From Angelakisella sp. (GTDB taxonomy: Bacteria; Bacillota; Clostridia; Oscillospirales; Ruminococcaceae), in assembly GCA_020025195.1 (NCBI GenBank), contig JAHHSN010000004.1, positions 30,470-94,469 on the forward strand: DNA of 64,000 nt, written 5' to 3'. The notes beneath the pieces were generated by a model that saw only the letters and a list, made by a program, of their open reading frames with translations, was not told the DNA's origin and made no database searches. This document shows, one piece after another, positions 9,893 to 16,429 of this stretch (positions are counted from its first letter, which is position 1; the number at the start of each line of letters is the position of its first letter). The translations under genes and the position numbers were made by a program.

Positions 9893-10387
9893 ATGGGTAT
9901 TATCAATAAATTCAAAGATTTTATGGGTGTCGGTGACGACGATTATGATGAGGAGGAATTCGGGACTGCAGAGCAGGAAAACGATTTTGATACCGATTTC
10001 GAAAGCTTTGCGTCAGAACCTTACGAAAAATCCAAATCGGAGTGGAAAGGGAAGTCCTCCCGGGATAAAAAGGAAGCCGACAGCAAGGTCGTCAATATTT
10101 CCTCTAGCGCACAGATGCAGGTCATCTTGGTGAAGCCGGATAAATTTGACGACGCCAGCGGCATTGCCGATCACCTGAGAGCAAAGCGCTCTGTGGTGAT
10201 GAATCTGGAGGCGACCAATCGGGAGGTTGCCAGACGTCTCATCGATTTTTTGAGCGGTGTTGCTTATACCATCGGCGGCGCAATCAAAAAGGTCGCCAAT
10301 TCCACTTATATCATCACACCCTGTAATGTAGATCTGATGGGTGAGGAGCTTTTGGACGAGATCGAAAACAGCGGTCTTTATTTCTGA
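9893..10387 (+). CDS. sepF: Cell division protein SepF
   Basis: FtsZ-binding, membrane-associated ring protein that helps assemble the divisome at the septum. 164 aa. Seen: the N-terminal amphipathic MGIINKFKDFMGVG that serves as membrane anchor in the family, an acidic low-complexity linker (residues ~15-70), then the SepF core with VILVKPDKFDDASGIADHL, VVMNLEATN and RLIDFLSGVAYTIGG. The start at ATG 9893 has AGGTGG at 9882-9887; an in-frame GTG at 9884 overlaps that site and is rejected. Lies between its own promoter and divIVA, another septum/pole protein. Confidence 0.95.
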   Translation: MGIINKFKDFMGVGDDDYDEEEFGTAEQENDFDTDFESFASEPYEKSKSEWKGKSSRDKKEADSKVVNISSSAQMQVILVKPDKFDDASGIADHLRAKRSVVMNLEATNREVARRLIDFLSGVAYTIGGAIKKVANSTYIITPCNVDLMGEELLDEIENSGLYF

Positions 10388-10408
10388 CGCTAGGGAGGCT
10401 AAATTCTA

Positions 10409-11227
10409 ATGGAAGACAATCTTTATAATCCGCAGTTCAGCAAAGGTTTTTCCGGCTATAAGCCCGAAGAGGTCGATCATTATGTGGACCAGCTTCTTTC
10501 GATGATCCGCTCTCTGAAAGAAGAAAATGAGACGCTGGAGGAAAAAATCGGCGTTCTCGCGGAAAGCATCCAGAAGTATCGTGAGGACGAGGACAGCCTG
10601 CGGGAAGCTCTCCTTGGGGCGCAGAAGATGGGGGATTCCATCATCAAAAACGCCAACAACAAGGCGGAGCTCACCATGCGGGAAGCCTCTGTCAAGGCGT
10701 CCCATATCGTACAGGAAGCGCACCAGAAGGTCGAGCAGGAGAAATCCGAGCTGATCCGTGTGCAGCAGGAGGTCGCCGCATTTAAGGCGTCTCTCATTGA
10801 TATGTATCGTGGGCACATCGAGAGTATCACCAAGATGCCCAGTTTCGAAACCGCTCCCAAAGAGGAAGCAGAGCCTGCAGAGAAACCCGTAGAGGAACCT
10901 GCTGATGAGAAGGTTACCCCGGCCCCGGAGGAGCCGGTAGAGGCTCTTGAGGAGGAAGAGACTGTAAAAGAGGAACTTCTTCTGGAGGAACAGACCGAGG
11001 CAGACGAGCCCGAGACTGAAGAAACGGCAGAATCGGAGGCAGATGACACTGTGGAGGCCATCCCCTTTACACCCGTTCCCGAGGCGGGAGCGGACATTTT
11101 CGAGGAGTTTGAGAAGAAAAAATCCGAGATCCTCAATTTTGATATCGGTGAGGAGCCTGTCAAGCGCGGTAAATTCTCCGGTCTCAAATTCGGTAGTCAG
11201 TTCAGCCTCATGGATGACGACGAATAA
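10409..11227 (+). CDS. divIVA: DivIVA-domain protein
   Basis: Coiled-coil protein that recognises curved membrane at septa and poles. 272 aa. Seen: the conserved N terminus with FSKGFSGYKPEEVDHYVDQL, a coiled-coil region to about residue 140, then a long, strongly acidic, Glu/Pro-rich tail (residues ~150-235) and a short conserved end. The tail makes it longer than B. subtilis DivIVA. Start ATG 10409 with AGGGAGG at 10392-10398. It sits 21 bp behind sepF, and a hairpin follows before lspA. Confidence 0.92.
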   Translation: MEDNLYNPQFSKGFSGYKPEEVDHYVDQLLSMIRSLKEENETLEEKIGVLAESIQKYREDEDSLREALLGAQKMGDSIIKNANNKAELTMREASVKASHIVQEAHQKVEQEKSELIRVQQEVAAFKASLIDMYRGHIESITKMPSFETAPKEEAEPAEKPVEEPADEKVTPAPEEPVEALEEEETVKEELLLEEQTEADEPETEETAESEADDTVEAIPFTPVPEAGADIFEEFEKKKSEILNFDIGEEPVKRGKFSGLKFGSQFSLMDDDE

Positions 11228-11248
11228 CAGAAGAATAATCAAAACTAC

Positions 11249-11282
11249 GTCTGCGGGCCGATTTTTCGTTCCGCAGACTTTT
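11249..11282 (+). terminator. Hairpin with T run between divIVA and lspA
   Basis: GTCTGCGG at 11249-11256 pairs perfectly with CCGCAGAC at 11271-11278, followed by TTTT. The short T run suggests a partial terminator. Confidence 0.6.
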
Positions 11283-11293
11283 GAGGAATGACT

Positions 11294-11776
11294 ATGTTCT
11301 ACATTATTTCCGGTTTGATCGGCGTACTGCTGGTTGCCGCCGATCAGCTCAGCAAGGTCTGGGCGGTTCGGTTTCTGGAGCCGGTCGGGACCATGTCCGG
11401 CGTCCCCGGCCTTTTCAATTTCACCTTTCTGGAAAACGGCAACACCGGCGGCGCCTGGGGCATCTTCTCTGGGCGGCAGGGGATGCTGATCCTCCTTTCC
11501 GCCGTCCTTATGCTGGTGATCCTTTACCTGATTATCTCGAAAAAAATCACCAATCATATGGCTGTCGTTTCGCTCGTTCTCGTTCTGGCGGGCGGCATCG
11601 GGAACCTCATTGACCGACTGCGGCAGGGATTTGTGGTGGATTTCATCCAGTTCGATTTCTGGAAGTCCTTCCCGATCTTTAATGTCGCGGATATCTGCGT
11701 TACCATCGGGATCATCCTGTTCTGCGTCTATATTCTCTTTATAGACGGCAAGGAGAAAAAGGAGAAAGCGGCGTGA
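11294..11776 (+). CDS. lspA: Lipoprotein signal peptidase (signal peptidase II)
   Basis: Membrane aspartyl protease that removes signal peptides of prolipoproteins. 160 aa with four hydrophobic segments. Seen: AADQLSK with the early conserved Asp, ENGNTGGAWG (the NxGxAF/WG motif), GGIGNLIDRLRQGFVVDF and FNVADICVTIG containing the catalytic Asp pair. The ATG at 11294 has GAGG at 11283-11286 with 7-base spacing; the in-frame ATG at 11288 is too close. Its stop overlaps the next gene's GTG start. Confidence 0.95.
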   Translation: MFYIISGLIGVLLVAADQLSKVWAVRFLEPVGTMSGVPGLFNFTFLENGNTGGAWGIFSGRQGMLILLSAVLMLVILYLIISKKITNHMAVVSLVLVLAGGIGNLIDRLRQGFVVDFIQFDFWKSFPIFNVADICVTIGIILFCVYILFIDGKEKKEKAA

Positions 11777-12693
11777 AAGAGCTTTGTCTCACAGTGGATG
11801 CGGCCTCGGCGGGGCTTCGCCTTGATAAGGGGCTTTCTCTCCTTGCGCCCGAGCTTTCCCGCTCGGCGGCACAGAATCTGATTGAGGAGGGGCAGGTGCT
11901 CCATAACGACGCCCCCGCGGGGAAAAAGACCGTCCTGCGGGAGGGCGATATCCTGAAAGTACTCCTGCCCGATCCGGTTCCCACCCGCGCCGAGCCGGAA
12001 AATATCCCGCTTGATATCGTTTATGAAGACGATGACCTTTTGGTGGTGAATAAGCCTAAGGGCATGGTGGTGCATCCCGCAGCGGGGAACTACACCGGTA
12101 CACTGGTGAACGCCCTCCTTTATCACTGCGGGGACAGCCTTTCCGGCATCAACGGAGAGATTCGTCCCGGCATCGTCCATCGCATTGATAAGGATACAAG
12201 CGGGCTGCTTATTGTCGCCAAAAATGACTTTTCGCATAAAGCGCTCGCCGAGCAGATCAAGGAGCACAGCTTCACAAGGGAATATGAGGCGGTGGTGGTC
12301 GGGCACTTTAAGGAACGGGAGTTCACGGTGGACGCGCCCATCGGGAGGCACCGTACCGACCGTAAAAAGATGTGCGTCACCGATTATAATTCCCGCAGCG
12401 CCGTGACCCATGTGACGGTGCTGGAGGAGTTCCCCGGCTTCAGCTATGTGCGCTGCCGTCTGGAAACCGGCCGGACGCACCAGATCCGTGTCCATCTTTC
12501 CTACCTCGGTCACCCATTGGTGGGAGATATGGTTTATGGGCACGATAAGCGGGATTATCATACCGCGGGGCAGTGTCTCCACGCCCGAAAGATCGGCTTT
12601 ATCCACCCAAGAAGCGGGGAATATATGGAGTTCACCTCCCCATTACCGGATTATTTTGCGGCTTTGCTGCTTAATATTACACCCAAAGTTTAA
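11773..12693 (+). CDS. rluD: RluA/RluD-family pseudouridine synthase
   Basis: Makes pseudouridine in 23S rRNA. 306 aa, usual length. An S4 RNA-binding domain (residues ~12-75, GLRLDKGLSLLAPELSRS) precedes the catalytic domain with the signature HRIDKDTSGLLIVAKND holding the catalytic Asp, and GRTHQIRVHLSYLGHPLVGD. The start is GTG 11773, overlapping the lspA stop by 4 bases, with AAAAAGGAG at 11756-11764 (8-base spacing). The lspA-rluD (ylyB) order is typical of Firmicutes. The exact rRNA target positions cannot be told by eye. Confidence 0.93.
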   Translation: MKELCLTVDAASAGLRLDKGLSLLAPELSRSAAQNLIEEGQVLHNDAPAGKKTVLREGDILKVLLPDPVPTRAEPENIPLDIVYEDDDLLVVNKPKGMVVHPAAGNYTGTLVNALLYHCGDSLSGINGEIRPGIVHRIDKDTSGLLIVAKNDFSHKALAEQIKEHSFTREYEAVVVGHFKEREFTVDAPIGRHRTDRKKMCVTDYNSRSAVTHVTVLEEFPGFSYVRCRLETGRTHQIRVHLSYLGHPLVGDMVYGHDKRDYHTAGQCLHARKIGFIHPRSGEYMEFTSPLPDYFAALLLNITPKV

Positions 12694-12717
12694 TTTCTTT
12701 ATACTATGGAGGCTGTT

Positions 12718-13542
12718 ATGACACAGGACAAACTGCAAACATTAAAAGAAACGGCCCGTGAGATTCGGCGCGGTATTCTGACGGAGGTCCATGCCGCGAA
12801 ATCCGGTCACCCGGGCGGTTCACTCTCCATCGCGGACATCGTGACCTATCTTTATAAGGAGGTCATGAAGGTTGATCCCAAGAACCCCAAGTGGGAGGAC
12901 CGCGACCGTCTGGTGCTTTCCAAGGGCCACACCTGTCCCGCCGTTTATGCTATGCTGGCGGAGCTTGGCTTTTTCCCGAAGGCGGAGCTTGAGACCTTCC
13001 GGCATATCGGCTCCCGTCTGCAGGGCCACCCCGATATGAAACACATCCCCGGCATCGACTTCTCCACCGGCTCCCTCGGACAGGGCGTTTCCGCTGCAGC
13101 GGGCATTGCGCTGGCGGGCAAGACTGCGGGGAAGGACTACCGTGTCTATGCCATCCTCGGCGATGGCGAGATCGAGGAGGGTCAGGTTTGGGAATCTGCC
13201 ATGTTCTCCGCGCACTATAAGCTCGACAACCTGTGTTATATCATTGATAATAACGATCTCCAGATCGACGGCCGTGTTGGGGAAGTCTGCTCTCCCTATC
13301 CCATCGACGAGAAGTTCAGAGCCTTTGGCTTTGAGGTCTTCACCGTAGACGGTCACAGCTTTGAGGAGCTGGAGGCGGTCTTTGAGAAGGTGAAGACCGT
13401 CAAGGGCAAGCCTTCTGCCATCATCGCCAAGACCATCAAGGGCAAGGGCGTTTCCTATATGGAGGACGCTGTGGGCTGGCATGGTTCGGCTCCCAACGAT
13501 GAGCAGTATGAGCAGGGTATGAAAGATCTGGAGGTGTGCTGA
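12718..13542 (+). CDS. Transketolase, N-terminal (ThDP-binding) subunit
   Basis: First half of a split transketolase of the pentose phosphate pathway, 274 aa. Seen: KSGHPGGSLSIADI near the N terminus, GSLGQGVSAAAGIALAGK, and the thiamine diphosphate motif beginning GDGEIEEGQVWE and ending in NNDLQIDG. Start ATG 12718 with GGAGG at 12708-12712; an upstream in-frame ATG at 12706 overlaps that site. The C-terminal half starts 1 bp after the stop, so the two are co-translated and expected to form one heteromeric enzyme. Confidence 0.94.
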   Translation: MTQDKLQTLKETAREIRRGILTEVHAAKSGHPGGSLSIADIVTYLYKEVMKVDPKNPKWEDRDRLVLSKGHTCPAVYAMLAELGFFPKAELETFRHIGSRLQGHPDMKHIPGIDFSTGSLGQGVSAAAGIALAGKTAGKDYRVYAILGDGEIEEGQVWESAMFSAHYKLDNLCYIIDNNDLQIDGRVGEVCSPYPIDEKFRAFGFEVFTVDGHSFEELEAVFEKVKTVKGKPSAIIAKTIKGKGVSYMEDAVGWHGSAPNDEQYEQGMKDLEVC

Positions 13543-13543
13543 A

Positions 13544-14479
13544 ATGGCGGAAATCGTAAAAAAAGCAACTCGTGAAAGCTATGGCGACGCTCTCGTGGAG
13601 CTGGGCGCCGTTAATGATAAAATCGTCGTTTTTGACGCAGACCTCGCTGGCGCCACCAAGACTGGCAAGTTTAAGAAAGCCTATCCCGAGCGTTTCTTTG
13701 ACTGCGGCATTGCCGAGGGCAATATGATGGGCGTGGCCGCGGGTATGTCCTCCTGCGGATATATCCCGTTTGTCAGCTCCTTCGCCATGTTCGCGGCGGG
13801 CCGTGCCTATGAGCAGGTCCGAAACAGCATCGGTTATCCCCATCTTAATGTTAAGATCGGCGCGACCCATGCCGGCGTTTCGGTCGGTGAGGACGGCGCC
13901 ACCCATCAGTGCAACGAGGATATCGCTCTCATGCGAACCATCCCCGGCATGACCGTCATCAACCCCAGCGACGATATTGAGGCGAAGGCTGCCGTTAAGG
14001 CGGCGGCGGAGTATGTAGGACCGGTCTATCTCCGGTTCGGCCGTCTCGCGGCGCCGGTCATCAATACCAACCCCGACTATAAGTTTGAGCTGGGCAAGGG
14101 CATCACCCTGAGAGACGGTAAGGATATTACCATTGTCGCTACCGGTATTCTGGTTGGCGAGGCGGTGAAGGCAGGGGAGCTGCTGGCCGAGGAGGGCATT
14201 GACGCCCGCATCATCAACATCCATACCATCAAGCCCATCGACAAGGAGCTTCTCCTGAAGGCTGCCCGCGAGACCGGCAAGATCCTTACCTGCGAGGAGC
14301 ATTCCGTGATCGGCGGTCTCGGTTCCGCCGTTCTGGAGGCGCTTGCGGAGGCTCCCGTTCCGGTGAGCCGCCTCGGCGTGGAGGACCGCTTCGGCTATTC
14401 CGGCCCCGGCGCCAAGATGCTGGAGGAGTTCGGCTTCACCGCGGAAAACATCGTGGCGCGCGCCAAGGCGATGCTGTAA
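13544..14479 (+). CDS. Transketolase, C-terminal (pyrimidine-binding) subunit
   Basis: Second half of the split transketolase, 311 aa. It carries the pyrimidine-binding domain with FDCGIAEGNMMGVAAGM (the conserved Glu that activates ThDP) and FAAGRAYEQVRNSI, and a transketolase C-terminal domain ending in SRLGVEDRFGYSG. The start ATG 13544 is preceded by GGAGG at 13530-13534 inside the end of the N subunit. A dxs-type fused enzyme is not indicated since the two halves are separate polypeptides and the N half lacks the longer DXS N terminus. Followed by a terminator. Confidence 0.94.
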   Translation: MAEIVKKATRESYGDALVELGAVNDKIVVFDADLAGATKTGKFKKAYPERFFDCGIAEGNMMGVAAGMSSCGYIPFVSSFAMFAAGRAYEQVRNSIGYPHLNVKIGATHAGVSVGEDGATHQCNEDIALMRTIPGMTVINPSDDIEAKAAVKAAAEYVGPVYLRFGRLAAPVINTNPDYKFELGKGITLRDGKDITIVATGILVGEAVKAGELLAEEGIDARIINIHTIKPIDKELLLKAARETGKILTCEEHSVIGGLGSAVLEALAEAPVPVSRLGVEDRFGYSGPGAKMLEEFGFTAENIVARAKAML

Positions 14480-14502
14480 TTTTTGTTCTTTATGAAAAAC
14501 TT

Positions 14503-14531
14503 TGCCCGGGGAGCTTTCTCCGGGCAATTTC
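14503..14531 (+). terminator. Terminator behind the transketolase pair
   Basis: Bases 14503-14512 pair with 14517-14526 (one G-T pair, 4-base loop), followed by ATTTCTT. Confidence 0.65.
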
Positions 14532-14558
14532 TTAAAGACCGGGAAAGGGGAGAGAGGA

Positions 14559-14930
14559 ATGACGCTTAAACAATGGCAGCGCCTTCTGGAGTTTATTTTG
14601 GCGGGCGGAGTCATCCTCTTTGCCGCTTTCTTTTTGGCGGAGTTTTGGGGCGGCGCCCCGCTGACGCTTCCGCAAAAGGAAACGCCCCTTTCGGAGCCCA
14701 TCCCGGAGGACCTCAACGAATTCTTAAAGCTCAGTATGACAGACCTCAATTCCGCCACGGAGGAGGAGCTTGTCCGTCTTCCGGGCATCGGGCCCGTCCT
14801 CGCCTCCCGGATCCTGCAGTACCGTGCCGAGAACGGCCCCTTTGAAAGCTGGGAGGAGGTCGACCGGGTGGAGGGCGTCGGTACCCGTAAGATCGAGGCA
14901 ATTCAGGAGGAGGCGTTTCTGGGGCCGTGA
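14559..14930 (+). CDS. ComEA-like helix-hairpin-helix DNA-binding protein
   Basis: A 123-aa protein with one N-terminal membrane segment (residues ~10-32) and a C-terminal double HhH domain: DLNSATEEELVRLPGIGPVLA and VEGVGTRKIEAIQEE. In ComEA this domain binds incoming DNA at the outer membrane face during transformation. Compared with B. subtilis ComEA the SLBB-type segment between anchor and HhH domain is missing, so it is a short version. Start ATG 14559 with a purine-rich GGGGAGAGAGG site. No comEC or comFA lies nearby, so competence function is only an inference. Confidence 0.82.
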   Translation: MTLKQWQRLLEFILAGGVILFAAFFLAEFWGGAPLTLPQKETPLSEPIPEDLNEFLKLSMTDLNSATEEELVRLPGIGPVLASRILQYRAENGPFESWEEVDRVEGVGTRKIEAIQEEAFLGP

Positions 14931-15067
14931 GGCCAGAGACCCTATTTTGTGTTTATTTCCTTCCGTTTGTGAAAAACCTTCCACCCCTAGTGGAGAGGCT
15001 TGGAAGGGCAAATTTTGCCGCCGAAGAAAAAAGATGAATTTTTTATCGAAAAAATCTCCAAAACCTG

Positions 15068-15096
15068 TTGACAAGCTCCCCATACTCATGTATAAT
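15068..15096 (+). promoter_or_regulatory. Consensus SigA promoter of the tRNA operon
   Basis: TTGACA at 15068-15073, 17-bp spacer, TATAAT at 15091-15096: both boxes match the consensus exactly, as expected for a stable-RNA promoter. The first tRNA begins 45 bp after the -10 box. Confidence 0.92.
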
Positions 15097-15140
15097 AAAC
15101 AAGTCGCCTAAGGGAGTCACTCCTCAACGGTCGATGCCAT

Positions 15141-15216
15141 GGGAGCATAGCTCAGCTGGGAGAGCATCTGCCTTACAAGCAGAGGGTCACAGGTTCGAGC
15201 CCTGTTGTTCCCACCA
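15141..15216 (+). tRNA. tRNA-Val(TAC)
   Basis: Cloverleaf with acceptor GGGAGCA/TGTTCCC, anticodon loop CTTACAA (anticodon TAC), TTCGAGC T-loop and encoded CCA end at 15214-15216. Confidence 0.96.
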
Positions 15217-15218
15217 AT

Positions 15219-15295
15219 GGCCTGGTAGTTCAGCCGGTTAGAACGCTAGCCTGTCACGCTAGAGGTCGTGGGTTCGATTCCCATCCAGGTCGCCA
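15219..15295 (+). tRNA. tRNA-Asp(GTC)
   Basis: Acceptor GGCCTGG pairs with CCAGGTC, anticodon loop CTGTCAC (anticodon GTC), discriminator G and encoded CCA at 15293-15295. Two bases separate it from tRNA-Val. Confidence 0.96.
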
Positions 15296-15298
15296 TAT

Positions 15299-15374
<76 letters not shown>

Positions 15375-15379
15375 TATCT

Positions 15380-15455
15380 GCGGGTTTAGCTCATCTGGTA
15401 GAGCGCCACCTTGCCAAGGTGGAGGTAGCGAGTTCGAGCCTCGTAACCCGCTCCA
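15380..15455 (+). tRNA. tRNA-Gly(GCC)
   Basis: Acceptor GCGGGTT/AACCCGC, anticodon loop TTGCCAA (anticodon GCC), discriminator T and encoded CCA at 15453-15455. Last tRNA of the four-gene operon. Confidence 0.96.
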
Positions 15456-15457
15456 GC

Positions 15458-15486
15458 AAAAACGTCCTTTCACAGGACGTTTTTTG
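15458..15486 (+). terminator. Terminator of the tRNA operon
   Basis: AACGTCCT (15461-15468) and AGGACGTT (15474-15481) form a perfect 8-bp stem with 5-base loop, continuing into a T run. Confidence 0.92.
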
Positions 15487-15494
15487 TTATATAG

Positions 15495-16105
15495 AAAACC
15501 ACAAGTTTTACTTGTGGTGAGCAAAAAAGCGGAAGCATCCATTCCAATAAAAAGAACTCCTTTGATATAATAAGTAAGCAACACCAACTGCAAAACTTAA
15601 AAATCAAAGGAGGTCCAGTAGAATGGACGAGGGTAGCTTATCACACACAAGATGGAAGTGTCAATATCACATAGTGATCGTGCCAAAATTCAGAAGGAAA
15701 GTAGTGTACGGGAAGCTGAGAAAAGATATTGGCGAGATTTTCAGAAGACTCTGCGATTACAAGCATGTGGAAATTATAGAGGCGTATGCAATGCCAGGTC
15801 ATATCTACATACTGGTATCAATATCGCCAAGTTTGAGTGTAGCAGAGTTTATGGGATACTTAAAAGGCAAAAGTACGCGGATGATTTTCGAGAGACATAC
15901 AAACTTAAAATACAAATATGGCAGAAGGATTTTCCGGGCGAAAGGATACTATGTAAGTACAGTGGGTAGAAATAAAGCCGCAGTACAAAAATATATCCGA
16001 GATCAGGAAAACGAAGATATGGTGGCAGACCAGTTGAGTTTTAAGGAATATGAAGATCCTAGGGTTATTATTCATACCACGTCCTTTGGGCGTGGTACTG
16101 ATTGC
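15495..16105 (+). mobile_element. IS200/IS605-family element (tnpA only), decayed
   Basis: The element has no terminal inverted repeats but has the hairpins typical of this family. The left one pairs CCACAAG (15499-15505) with CTTGTGG (15511-15517). The right one pairs 16075-16084 with 16088-16097 (10 bp with one G-T pair). It carries only tnpA, no tnpB. It lies 10-20 bp behind the tRNA-operon terminator. The outer borders are estimates from the hairpins, since these elements leave no target duplication. The transposase has lost key residues (see its entry), so the copy is probably immobile unless helped in trans. Confidence 0.8.
15557..15612 (+). promoter_or_regulatory. Leader stem that hides the tnpA ribosome site
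   Basis: CTCCTTTGAT at 15557-15566 is perfectly complementary to ATCAAAGGAG at 15603-15612, which contains the Shine-Dalgarno of tnpA (start 15623). Such sequestering stems are known to keep IS200 transposase translation low. Confidence 0.7.
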
Positions 16106-16150
16106 AAGGGGGAGCGCTGTCATTATATTATGGAAGAAGCCCCCACATGA
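15623..16150 (+). CDS. tnpA: IS200/IS605-family transposase TnpA, probably inactive
   Basis: HUH/Y1 transposase that moves single-stranded DNA. The 175-aa frame matches TnpA from HTRWKCQYHIVIVPKFRRK through GYLKGKS and GYYVSTVGRN to KEYEDP. The catalytic tyrosine is present (Tyr124 in KYIRDQ), but the metal-binding HUH motif, expected as PDHIH, reads PGHIY (residues 58-62; the Tyr codon is at 15806-15808), so the second histidine is gone. After EDP at about residue 147 the frame no longer resembles TnpA: it runs through the right-end hairpin (16075-16097) and into flanking DNA before stopping at 16150, so the natural end is lost too. Start ATG 15623 with AAAGGAGG at 15606-15613. Confidence 0.85.
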   Translation: MDEGSLSHTRWKCQYHIVIVPKFRRKVVYGKLRKDIGEIFRRLCDYKHVEIIEAYAMPGHIYILVSISPSLSVAEFMGYLKGKSTRMIFERHTNLKYKYGRRIFRAKGYYVSTVGRNKAAVQKYIRDQENEDMVADQLSFKEYEDPRVIIHTTSFGRGTDCKGERCHYIMEEAPT

Positions 16151-16261
16151 AACGCGGAAGGCAAAACCATGCGATGACGGACGGGGACTCAATAGAGAGA
16201 AGTGGCGGCCGCTGCTTTTATAGGATGCACAACCGGATTCAGAGAAACAGAAAATTACCAA

Positions 16262-16290
16262 TTGACAATTATTTTGTTGTATTGTAAAAT
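16262..16290 (+). promoter_or_regulatory. SigA promoter for the MATE-kinase gene
   Basis: TTGACA at 16262-16267, 17-bp spacer, TAAAAT at 16285-16290, within an AT-rich stretch between the IS and the coding region. Confidence 0.8.
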
Positions 16291-16429
16291 ATATACTTTA
16301 TATGAATATTTCTTATATAAATTCACAATCGGGTGAGTGTTTCTACAAACTACCGCAAATAGTTTTGCTATAAGATGGTGTATCTCAGCAAACTGTTTGG
16401 GTTTTTTTATTTATGAGGAGGATGTATCT

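Noticed and set aside
14974..15010. CCTTCCA/TGGAAGG hairpin after the ComEA-like gene as terminator
   Set aside because: Large loop and no T run; not convincing.
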